Source of the DNA: an uncultured Anaerosolibacter sp.
GTDB lineage: Bacteria > Bacillota_A > Clostridia > Peptostreptococcales > Thermotaleaceae
Assembly: GCA_937948705.1 (NCBI GenBank)
Contig: CALECF010000172.1
Coordinates: forward strand, 1 to 26,996
Direction: 5' to 3'
Length of the DNA: 26,996 nucleotides
The notes under the pieces are model-generated. The model worked only from the letters and a program-made list of their open reading frames with translations, did not search any database and was not told where the DNA came from. The translations under genes were made by a program, and so were the position numbers. Below are positions 1 through 7,069 of this stretch, piece after piece (the first letter of the stretch is position 1; each line of letters opens with the position of its first letter).

Positions 1-501
1 TACAGCATTATAGGAAAATATGAGCCTACCTTTCGAGTGACTTCGGAACGGAGAACCGTTACGAATGTCCCAACTACCTTAACGCCCGTAATTTCATTTA
101 CTAGAAAAGCAGAGTTTCCGGGAGGTTCAGCAAGACCGAATTCTGTTCAGGTTGACTTGGAAGAGATTGACATCATTGCATCTACGGAGATGGCTTATCA
201 AGTATTGTTAGGGGGTACCCTTGATGGGACATTCGACAATTACCCAACAAGTACTACGATCATCCCTGATAATGAAACCGCTCTTTTGGTTAACAACTCA
301 TCCACAACTATTACGGGTGGAGAAGTGGTGTTTCAAGGCGTTACCTCAGGTGGTGGGGGTTTAAGCAGAGTATTAGCTACTGCTGAGCTTTTAAACTTTA
401 CCCTTCCTGTTGATGAGACGGTTACACTGGCAGTAATTAGACTTGGTTCAGCTGGTTCCAACACAGTTAGAGCTGTATTTCGAGTTGTCGAAAGCTGGTA
501 A
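1..501 (+). CDS. Unrecognised beta-rich protein, 3' end only
   Basis: The reading frame is open to the left edge of the window, so the first codons here (YSIIGKYEPTF...) are internal and the true start lies upstream. The GTG at 37 is not a convincing start because nothing like a ribosome binding site precedes it. The visible 166 residues have no membrane segment and no cysteine. They are rich in Thr, Val, Gly and Ser, alternate short hydrophobic strands with turns (for example TSGGGG near the C terminus), and end in VFRVVESW. This composition suits a beta-sandwich surface, spore-coat or phage-structural protein, but I recognise no named family. A terminator-like hairpin follows at 561. The relic at 608-1009 has a similar composition, so both may come from one surface or phage-derived locus (inference). 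Confidence 0.6.
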   Translation, partial: YSIIGKYEPTFRVTSERRTVTNVPTTLTPVISFTRKAEFPGGSARPNSVQVDLEEIDIIASTEMAYQVLLGGTLDGTFDNYPTSTTIIPDNETALLVNNSSTTITGGEVVFQGVTSGGGGLSRVLATAELLNFTLPVDETVTLAVIRLGSAGSNTVRAVFRVVESW

Positions 502-560
502 ATAAAAGGACTTGGATGGGCAGTAGGATAGCAATACTGATATAAAATTAACTTAGAAGA

Positions 561-586
561 GGATGTCTAGGCAGGCATCCTTTTCT
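561..586 (+). terminator. Rho-independent terminator after the partial protein
   Basis: GGATGTCT and AGGCATCC form an 8-bp stem with one G-U pair and an AGGC loop, followed by TTTTCT. It lies 60 bases after the stop codon at 501 and would end that transcript. Confidence 0.6.
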
Positions 587-607
587 AAAATTATGGAAAA
601 GGTTTGA

Positions 608-1009
608 ATTTTTTCGCTAGCAGTTACTTTCGGTATGAGAGCCCGTAGCATCATTCTTATCGCAGGAAATTCATCCTTTGACGAGGATATTGTTATACTA
701 CCGGCAAGACATGTACAACTGCTTGGCTTAGGACCATAGGAACTTGGAGATTCATCTTTGTCCAATTTTGCATCATCCGTTCCCAGAAATGTTACGATTC
801 AAATCAGCCGAGCAGCATAAGCTGTCTACCTCGTGCAGGGGCCTGCTTTTGATGCGCGACCGGTGACCGTTATTGGTACCTTTTATAATGTGACATCGGT
901 GAGTACCCATACCAATTACATCGATGGTGCCATGATTATTGGTTACATTATCTTCCAAAATGGAGCTGTAGGTGATCTTTTACAACAATCGAGTTTCAAA
1001 TTTATCTAA
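608..1009 (+). pseudogene. Relic of a beta-rich surface/phage-like protein with two in-frame stops
   Basis: One forward frame reads as protein-like sequence from about 614 (SLAVTFGMRARSIILIAG) to a TAA at 1007, passing through TAG at 737-739 and TAA at 818-820. Between the stops the text stays protein-like (SSVPRNVTIQISRAA, then AVYLVQGPAFDARPVTVIG, then DGAMIIGYIIFQNGAVGD). All three pieces share one frame, so the damage is two nonsense changes rather than a frameshift. No start codon with a ribosome binding site precedes it, and the frame is closed upstream by TGA at 605. The product is unknown; alternating hydrophobic strands suggest a beta-helix or beta-sandwich surface, exosporium or phage protein. 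The two short reverse-strand ORFs over this stretch have no ribosome binding sites and are shadows. Confidence 0.5.
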
Positions 1010-1150
1010 ATTGCTTTGTAAATATATATTAAATGTTCAAAACGGATGTCTGGTATGGTCATCTCTCTTTTGCCTGTGATTTCATTTCAACGCTAAACAA
1101 TATCACATAATTAACAAGTTTACATAAAATGTATTGAAAAATGAACAAAA

Positions 1151-1158
1151 AAGAGGTG
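1151..1158 (+). promoter_or_regulatory. Ribosome binding site fixing the glycosyltransferase start
   Basis: AAGAGGTG lies five bases before the ATG at 1164. A longer in-frame TTG start at 1134 exists but has no binding site, so 1164 is preferred. Confidence 0.75.
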
Positions 1159-1163
1159 TTGAT

Positions 1164-2255
1164 ATGCCAACCATTAGTCTATGCATGATCGTGAGGAATG
1201 AAGAGAAAGTTCTTGCTAGATGTTTGGATTCAATAAAGGAAATTGCTGATGAAATCATTGTTGTAGACACAGGCTCTAAAGATCGGACAAAGGAGATAGC
1301 TATAGGCTATACGGATAAAATCTATGATTTCAAATGGATGGATGACTTTTCAGCTGCTCGGAATTTTGCTTTTGAAAAAGCTACCATGGAATATGTTTTG
1401 TGGCTTGACGCAGATGATGTATTCATGGAGGCGGATCAAGAAAAGCTTTTGGATCTGAAAAAGACCCTAGATCCCTCTGTAGATTCAGTAACCATGAACT
1501 ATTATTTGGCCTTTGATGAAAAGGGAAATGTAACATCTAGCTTAAGAAGGAATCGTCTAGTAAAACGATCACGAAATTTTCGATGGGAAGGCGCTGTCCA
1601 TGAGTGCTTAGTTATAGGTGGCGTTATTATGAATAGCGATATAGCGGTTACCCATAAGAAAGAACGTAGGGATACTGCAAGTCGTAATATCGAAATATAT
1701 GAAAGACGTCTAGTAAAGAGAGAAGAATTTTCACCAAGGGATTTATATTATTATGCCAATGAACTGTTGGACCATCAACGACATCAAGACGCAGCAGAAT
1801 ATTATATTAAATTTTTAGATACGGGCCAGGGATGGTTTGAGGACAATATTGCGGCGTGTGGAAAGCTAGCTGATATTTATAGTCATCTAAAAGATTGGGA
1901 CAATGCAATAAAGTATAGTATGCAATCCTTCAAATACGAAGTGCCGAGAGCGGAAGCTTGTTGCCGAATAGGATTATTATTTCTCAATAGAAGTATGCTT
2001 AAGCAGGCTGCATTTTGGTATAAGCTTGCTACACAGCTGGAGAAGCCTGGAGATAATTTAGGATTCACAAATCATGCCTGCTGGACTTGGCTGCCACACC
2101 TTCAATTGTGTCTGTGCTATGATCGGCTAGGTCTGCATCAACTAGCTTACGAACACAATGAAGTTGCTCGTTCCTATAAGCCTAATGATCAAAGGGTGCT
2201 ATACAATAAACGATATTTTGAGGATACTTTAGGGATGAAGAATTCAAGGGAGTAA
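1164..2255 (+). CDS. Family-2 glycosyltransferase with C-terminal TPR-like helices
   Basis: The 363-residue protein opens with the GT-A signature of family 2 (MPTISLCMIVRNEEKVL), has VDTGSKDRT at about 34-42 for the nucleotide-sugar site, and a DADD metal-binding motif (DxD type) at 82-85. Residues about 190-340 are paired helices resembling TPRs (for example DIYSHLKDWDNAIKYSMQSF). This is the SunS/WcaA-like arrangement in which the GT domain transfers a sugar from a nucleotide donor and the helical tail may bind a protein acceptor. There is no signal peptide or membrane segment, so it should act in the cytoplasm. Relatives often sit beside genes for glycosylated surface, exosporium or bacteriocin peptides; here the neighbours upstream are a partial beta-rich protein and a relic. 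Sugar and acceptor are unknown. Confidence 0.85.
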   Translation: MPTISLCMIVRNEEKVLARCLDSIKEIADEIIVVDTGSKDRTKEIAIGYTDKIYDFKWMDDFSAARNFAFEKATMEYVLWLDADDVFMEADQEKLLDLKKTLDPSVDSVTMNYYLAFDEKGNVTSSLRRNRLVKRSRNFRWEGAVHECLVIGGVIMNSDIAVTHKKERRDTASRNIEIYERRLVKREEFSPRDLYYYANELLDHQRHQDAAEYYIKFLDTGQGWFEDNIAACGKLADIYSHLKDWDNAIKYSMQSFKYEVPRAEACCRIGLLFLNRSMLKQAAFWYKLATQLEKPGDNLGFTNHACWTWLPHLQLCLCYDRLGLHQLAYEHNEVARSYKPNDQRVLYNKRYFEDTLGMKNSRE

Positions 2256-2303
2256 TGCGGGGTAAAAGAATGGTAGTTGACCACGAAATGAAAAGATGAT
2301 TGG

Positions 2304-2373
2304 TAGGCTCATGAGATCGTTTATCCTCAGTTTTTGAGTTAAATACTGGGTGTGAGCAGTTCTAATGAGCCTA
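2304..2373 (+). repeat. 9-bp inverted repeat with a 52-base loop in an intergenic leader
   Basis: TAGGCTCAT (2304-2312) is exactly complementary to ATGAGCCTA (2365-2373). The loop contains a small CTCA...TGAG hairpin. There is no U-tract after the outer stem, so it is not a standard terminator. It may be a structured leader of the WG-repeat gene or a chance pairing. Confidence 0.35.
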
Positions 2374-2457
2374 TTTATGTGAGACGAATAATGAAAGAAC
2401 ACTTTTTAATGGTATACAATAGGATGGTACTAATGAAAAAGATTGGAGGATATTTCT

Positions 2458-4917
2458 ATGGAATGGACAGTACCTATTTCTAATCTTATACAGCATGTAT
2501 TACCTAAAGAAGTGACAATCATTAAGACGCCAGGGCCTCATGGCGTGGCAGAGATACAATGGGCGCATATGGATGAATACGGTGCATCTGAAATTGCAGT
2601 TGGTTATATGCTGAAAGGGGAGCCCTATGTATTGGTATTAAAAATTAATGGATTAAATGGATATCGTCATATTACCATTAAGGGAAAAGGATATGATATC
2701 AATTATTTGGGATTTGCGAATATAACAAGCAGAGACCACAAAGACCTGTTGATTGGATGGCAGATTGGTGCAGCATGGGGTGATTTAAACATTTATACCG
2801 CAGCCCATGATAAGCTAACAAAAGTTGCGGGGCAAATACCCTACAGCAGAATAGAAGTTGCAGATTTATCGGCAAAAGAAGGTAAAGCAGAAATAGGAAT
2901 TTGGACTCACGATACAGGTGAAGCCTATAAGATTGATGTTTTACGCTGGAATGGTGAAACATTAGTTCCGGCAGAGGATGCGTATGCCCATTATTTTAAA
3001 AAAGTTGTAATTTATTACGAAGAAAAAGTCAGGGAAATGCCAAAGGCTGCATTTTATTGGTATTACTTAGCTGATGCTCAATTGAAAGCAGGTATGCCTC
3101 AGAAAGCACTGGTATCCATTGAAAAGGGGCTAGCTTTAGAAATGGAGTATCCTGGAAGGAATGCCTTTGAAGTATTAAAGAATAAGGCATTGTCTGCTTT
3201 ATGCCATAGTAGTATCACATTATATCCTGCCACAGCGAGTAAAATTGGTGGCATCAAATGGGGATATATCAATAAAAATGGAACGTTTCTTATTGAAGCT
3301 TGCTATGATTGGGCCGAGGATTTCCAAGAAAATGGGTTAGCCGTGGTAACGATAGATGATCTTTTAGGAATTATTAATCAAGAAGGGGAATATGTAGTAA
3401 CACCCCAATATAAAAGCATTGGAGGATTTGCAGAAGGTAGAGCCATCGCAAGTGATGCGAAAAATATGTTATTAATTGATGAAAAGGGTAAAGTTGTTTT
3501 CAAGACGAAGGATTATGTAGGCGGTATGCAAGGTGGTAGATCTCTATTTAGCAAAGAAGATGAAACCAATGGAGTACTTTATGGTTTTATAGATAAGGAT
3601 GGAGTCATTGTCATACCGGCACAATATAGGTCTGCTGGGAATTTTAACCATGGTAAAGCAGTGGTTCAGCTTCAGAATGAATCCTATGCAATGATTGATT
3701 TAAACGGAAAAATATTAGAGAGATTCGATTATGCCTTTGTCGGCGATGTGCAGGAAGGTCTATTGCCTTTTAAATCATCGGTAGATGGAAAGTTTGGATT
3801 TATAGATGAGAAAGGTAAGATAGTGATTACACCCCAGTTTGATGGCGTACAAGGCTTTCAAGGAGGCAGGGCTATTGTTAGTTTAGATGAGAACTATTTG
3901 CCTAAATATGGTCTTGTCGATAGGACCGGAAAATATATTATTCGCCCTGTGTACAATGATATTAGATTTATGGGAGAAGAAAGAATCGCTGTTGGTGTGC
4001 CTTTGCATATGGAAATACCCTATGCAGGTTCAAGATATGCCATTGGTGATTTGAATGGAAATCTTTTCACTGAGTTTCTCTACTATGATGTAACGGATTA
4101 TCGTGAGGGAATAGCATCGGCCAACGACGGGAATACCACATTTTTTATCAGTACTGCTGGAAAGATTGTGCCGAATTTGCCCAGAGTAGAAGGCACAGGA
4201 ACCTTGATCATGGAAGGGAATGTCATCAAGGCAAATATTGACCAGAGAATGAGCTATTATGATAAAACAGGAAGAATGATATGGAAGCAAGATAAGGCTA
4301 TTCGTTTGAATGATCGATATACTGTGAAGGAGGCAAAATATAAGCCGAATCCCAATTACCTGGTATATTACCCAGTAATTAAAGGCATGAAAAATCCTCC
4401 TGTTCAGGAACAAGTCAATGAGAGGTTGCGAAAATTATCACAGGCAGAAGGAATTGATGGCAATAAGGACCTTGATTACAGCTATCAAGGGGATTTTGCT
4501 GCAACCTTCTTTCGGAAACATCTAGTGGTGATACAAATGACGGGGTATAATTATCCTTTTGGGGCAGCCCATGGCATGCCTACCCAGATCTATGGGCATA
4601 TTGATTTGACCAGTGGCGCGTTTTATGAGTTGAAAGACCTGTTCAAACCAAATAGTGATTATGTAAAAAGCCTAAGTAATATCATTAGAGAACAAATCAT
4701 AGGTCAAGGTGAAGATTCCTGGGTATGGCTAGATAGCTATAAGGGGATAGACGAGAATCAGCCCTTTTTTATTACTGAGGATGTGTTAAATATTTATTTT
4801 TACCCCTATGATATTGCGCCCTATGCAGCAGGATTCCCTACTTTCAGAATACCCTTTGCAGAAATAATGAGCATCATCAATACAGAGGGTGGCTTTTGGA
4901 AGTCTTTCCACTCTTAA
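2458..4917 (+). CDS. WG-repeat protein with C-terminal DUF3298/RsiV-like domain
   Basis: The 819-residue protein starts at ATG 2458, eight bases after TTGGAGG; an in-frame TTG at 2443 is part of that binding site. Residues about 1-180 hold FG-GAP/VCBS-like strands (GASEIAVGY, HKDLLIGWQ). A short TPR-like helical pair is near 195-245 (AFYWYYLADAQLKAGMPQKA). WG-type repeats fill about 260-640, recognisable as recurring YGFIDKDG / FGFIDEKGKIVITPQF units that form a beta-propeller-like stack. The C-terminal 190 residues (from PVIKGMKNPPVQEQVNERL, with YPFGAAHGMP and FFITEDVLNIYFYPYDIAPY) match DUF3298, the extracellular domain of RsiV-type anti-sigma factors. DUF3298 is usually extracellular, yet no signal peptide or membrane helix is visible, so the location is uncertain. 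It is monocistronic and closed by the terminator at 4951. Confidence 0.8.
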   Translation: MEWTVPISNLIQHVLPKEVTIIKTPGPHGVAEIQWAHMDEYGASEIAVGYMLKGEPYVLVLKINGLNGYRHITIKGKGYDINYLGFANITSRDHKDLLIGWQIGAAWGDLNIYTAAHDKLTKVAGQIPYSRIEVADLSAKEGKAEIGIWTHDTGEAYKIDVLRWNGETLVPAEDAYAHYFKKVVIYYEEKVREMPKAAFYWYYLADAQLKAGMPQKALVSIEKGLALEMEYPGRNAFEVLKNKALSALCHSSITLYPATASKIGGIKWGYINKNGTFLIEACYDWAEDFQENGLAVVTIDDLLGIINQEGEYVVTPQYKSIGGFAEGRAIASDAKNMLLIDEKGKVVFKTKDYVGGMQGGRSLFSKEDETNGVLYGFIDKDGVIVIPAQYRSAGNFNHGKAVVQLQNESYAMIDLNGKILERFDYAFVGDVQEGLLPFKSSVDGKFGFIDEKGKIVITPQFDGVQGFQGGRAIVSLDENYLPKYGLVDRTGKYIIRPVYNDIRFMGEERIAVGVPLHMEIPYAGSRYAIGDLNGNLFTEFLYYDVTDYREGIASANDGNTTFFISTAGKIVPNLPRVEGTGTLIMEGNVIKANIDQRMSYYDKTGRMIWKQDKAIRLNDRYTVKEAKYKPNPNYLVYYPVIKGMKNPPVQEQVNERLRKLSQAEGIDGNKDLDYSYQGDFAATFFRKHLVVIQMTGYNYPFGAAHGMPTQIYGHIDLTSGAFYELKDLFKPNSDYVKSLSNIIREQIIGQGEDSWVWLDSYKGIDENQPFFITEDVLNIYFYPYDIAPYAAGFPTFRIPFAEIMSIINTEGGFWKSFHS

Positions 4918-4950
4918 AATCCTGCTAAAATAATAGTTTGTAAGATAATA

Positions 4951-4978
4951 AAAAAGGTGCGGAATCCGCACCTTTTTA
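4951..4978. terminator. Bidirectional terminator between convergent genes
   Basis: AAAAAGGTGCGGA, loop ATC, CGCACCTTTTT: a GC-rich stem flanked by A-run and T-run, so it can end transcripts from both sides. It lies between the WG-repeat gene and the stop of the reverse-strand hydrolase, and overlaps the last bases of the latter. Confidence 0.85.
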
Positions 4979-5671
4979 TCTGTAAAACACGTGTTCACCA
5001 ATTCTCATAACATAAGCTTTATTTTGTACAATCCATTTGCCAGCTGCTTTGTCTGGGTTGAAAAAGTATGTCGCATCTCCAACAGGTCTTACGTTGTTCA
5101 ATGTATCCTTCGCAGCCTTGATACTATCTTCTGAAGGGGTATTGTAAATCGTTCCTTCTTCCACAGGACTAAATTGTGGTATCCCTTGGAAATAGTCAAA
5201 TATTACGCCTTTAACAGTATTTGGGAAATCCTTAGAAGCAACTCTATTCATGATTACGTTACCAACTGCAACTTTTCCCTTATAGGGTTCTGCTTCTGCT
5301 TCCGCATGAATAATTCTTGATAACCAGTAAAGATCAGTAGAATATTGGCTGTCCCTTGTAATAGAACCTCTAGAAACAGGCTGAGCATAAAGCTTAGATT
5401 GGGTCTGGTTTCCAGCAATTCCATCTACCTTTAAACCATTAGATTTTTGGAAGCTAATCACTGCGTTTTTCGTCTTTTGGCCATAGACACCATCGGCGGA
5501 ACCAACAGAATGACCTTTACTATTAAGGGCCTGCTGCAATCTGATAACCGCAGTACCCCTACTGCCGAATTTCAGTAATACATAAGTATCAGCAAATACA
5601 TTTGTTACTTGCAATGATAAAAAAAGTAATACAATAAAAATCGATGTCAATCTTTTTAAATTGATCTTCAT
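4976..5671 (-). CDS. SleB/CwlJ-family cell-wall (spore cortex) hydrolase with peptidoglycan-binding domain
   Basis: The 231-residue secreted protein starts at the ATG at 5671, preceded by AAGGAG; the frame extends upstream into the riboswitch but that part is not coding. Residues 1-27 are a signal peptide (hydrophobic IFIVLLFLSLQV, cleavage near VFADT). Residues 30-95 are a PG_binding_1 domain (LKFGSRGTAVIRLQQALN, DGVYGQKTKNAVISFQ, DGIAG). Residues 115-231 are a Hydrolase_2/SleB domain; HAEAEAEPYKGKVAVGNVI carries Glu124, which matches the catalytic glutamate of SleB lytic transglycosylases. In spore formers this enzyme cleaves muramic-delta-lactam cortex at germination; a vegetative wall-remodelling role is also possible. 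It is alone in its transcript. A c-di-AMP riboswitch in its leader points to coupling of wall hydrolysis to c-di-AMP, a known gene class for that riboswitch. Confidence 0.9.
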   Translation of the reverse strand: MKINLKRLTSIFIVLLFLSLQVTNVFADTYVLLKFGSRGTAVIRLQQALNSKGHSVGSADGVYGQKTKNAVISFQKSNGLKVDGIAGNQTQSKLYAQPVSRGSITRDSQYSTDLYWLSRIIHAEAEAEPYKGKVAVGNVIMNRVASKDFPNTVKGVIFDYFQGIPQFSPVEEGTIYNTPSEDSIKAAKDTLNNVRPVGDATYFFNPDKAAGKWIVQNKAYVMRIGEHVFYR

Positions 5672-5693
5672 CACTATACACTCCTTCCTGTAG

Positions 5694-5808
5694 TTGCTTC
5701 CGAAGTTAGCTGACGGGTTCGGGATAGAAGGCTCCCTACCATGAAAAGAAACATGGATTAACCCCAAAATTGGTTCCTCCGTACCTGGATAATCCAGGAT
5801 TCAGCAAA
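5694..5808 (-). ncRNA. c-di-AMP (ydaO/yuaA-type) riboswitch
   Basis: Read on the reverse strand, the leader holds the conserved ydaO blocks in order: GGAGGAACCAATTTTGGGGT, TTAATCC, a GTAGGGA...TATCCC hairpin, and CCCGAACCCGTCAGCTAACT. The outer P1 pairs TTGCT (5803-5807) with AGCAA (5694-5698). This is the established c-di-AMP aptamer, which usually turns genes off when ligand is high. Only about 22 bases separate P1 from the start codon and I see no U-tailed terminator, so control may act on translation, or on a structure I cannot fold by eye. Confidence 0.92.
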
Positions 5809-5831
5809 TGTAACGTGTTTACATAGTGAAT

Positions 5832-5860
5832 ATTATAAGGGAATACGCACATTATGTCAA
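5832..5860 (-). promoter_or_regulatory. Consensus sigma-A promoter for the c-di-AMP riboswitch and hydrolase
   Basis: On the reverse strand TTGACA (5855-5860) is followed after 17 bases by TATAAT (5832-5837). Both hexamers match consensus exactly. Transcription would start near 5825, just ahead of the aptamer. Confidence 0.85.
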
Positions 5861-5935
5861 CCAACCAAGATTATCCTATGCCTATTGCCCTTAGATCGGT
5901 GGGATATAGAGATCTTTAGGATGATGAAGATCATC

Positions 5936-5963
5936 TTGCATAATTAACAATTTTTGGTATCAT
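5936..5963 (+). promoter_or_regulatory. Possible promoter for the TPR protein
   Basis: TTGCAT and TATCAT are spaced 16 bases apart, about 55 bases before the start codon. The match is moderate, but the region is the only place for a promoter between the divergent transcripts. Confidence 0.3.
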
Positions 5964-6020
5964 ACTGTAGTAGAGGAAAGAAATTCTATTTTTGAAAAAT
6001 AAGGAGAAAGATGACCATAA

Positions 6021-6944
6021 ATGAGAGCAAAACAATATATGCTAAAGAACTATAAGATTATTGCGAACAAGTTTAAAACTGAAAAGGATTTATATAAAGC
6101 ACTCAAGTTTTTCAATAAGGCTTACCAATGTAAAGAAGGTAGCGAAGATGTTGAATTATTGTTAGATATGGGACTTATTTATGATGAGTTAGAAGACTAC
6201 AAGTCAGCAATGGAAAAATATGAGGAAGCAACAAAGGTAGCGCCCGATGATCCTAGGGGGTTCTATAGTCTTGGGACTGTCTATGATAATCAAAAAAATT
6301 ATGATAAAGCAATCGCATACTATTCTAGGGCGGTATCTCTAGATCCTGATTATGATAAGGCATATTTTTTTCTAGCCAATGCTTATGATGAGGTGGGAGA
6401 GAAAGAAATGGCTGCAGAAAACTACTTGAAGGCCATAGAGGTAAATTCAGACTACTTTTGGGCGTATATAAATCTTGGCTCCTTATATGAAGAGAGAAAT
6501 AAAAATGAATTGGCATTAGAAATGATAGAGAAGGGGTTAACCATTGATCCTGAAAATTATAAGGCGTTATTTAACATGGGTGTAGTATTAAAGAAATTAG
6601 GTAGAGTAAGGGAAGCGATTGACAACTATGATCAATCTATTGATGTGGACCCATATTATCCCTACAGCTACTTAAATTTAGCGGTTATATATAAAGAGTT
6701 GAATGAATATGAAAAGGCAATAGATGTGATTAGTAAGGGAATCCAATGCAATAAAGATGTTTCAGTACTTTACTATAATCGGGGATGCTTTTATTGCTAT
6801 TTAAATAAGTTAGAGCCAGCATTAAGGGATATTATTAAAGCCACTGAGCTTAGTCCAAGCTTAACCAATTACATGTTAGAGGACAAGGATCTTAACCCTA
6901 TAAGAAAGCTAAAAGCATATCAAATTCAGTTTGAAGGGAAGTAG
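6021..6944 (+). CDS. Tetratricopeptide-repeat protein
   Basis: The 307-residue protein is almost entirely TPRs: about seven 34-residue units from residue 40 to 275 with canonical spacing (for example PRGFYSLGTVYDNQKNYDKA, YDKAYFFLANAYDEVGEKEM, YKALFNMGVVLKKLGRVREA). There is no signal peptide or membrane helix, so it is probably a cytoplasmic scaffold. Start choice is slightly unclear: AAGGAG at 6001-6006 is 14 bases from the ATG at 6021 and only 4 from an out-of-frame ATG at 6011, which would encode a 14-residue peptide overlapping the gene. The partner is unknown. The gene stands alone between the reverse-strand hydrolase and the ABC-F gene. Confidence 0.85.
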   Translation: MRAKQYMLKNYKIIANKFKTEKDLYKALKFFNKAYQCKEGSEDVELLLDMGLIYDELEDYKSAMEKYEEATKVAPDDPRGFYSLGTVYDNQKNYDKAIAYYSRAVSLDPDYDKAYFFLANAYDEVGEKEMAAENYLKAIEVNSDYFWAYINLGSLYEERNKNELALEMIEKGLTIDPENYKALFNMGVVLKKLGRVREAIDNYDQSIDVDPYYPYSYLNLAVIYKELNEYEKAIDVISKGIQCNKDVSVLYYNRGCFYCYLNKLEPALRDIIKATELSPSLTNYMLEDKDLNPIRKLKAYQIQFEGK

Positions 6945-6998
6945 TGTGGACACTGAAAAAGGTATCGTTTATTTTTTCGTGTGATTTTATAAAATAAG

Positions 6999-7029
6999 TT
7001 GTCTATTTTAGCATCATTTATGGTATAAT
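6999..7029 (+). promoter_or_regulatory. Extended -10 promoter for the ABC-F gene
   Basis: TGGTATAAT (7021-7029) has both the TG extension and a perfect -10. A TTGTCT -35-like element lies 19 bases upstream, which is long, so the extended -10 probably carries the activity. Confidence 0.6.
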
Positions 7030-7069
7030 GTCGCAGTATGCAAAAATCTTGATAAGGTAGGTACAAAAT

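Noticed and set aside
553..958. Two reverse-strand ORFs of 70 and 61 codons
   Set aside because: Neither has a ribosome binding site or recognisable sequence. They are antisense to the forward-strand relic, which reads far more like protein.
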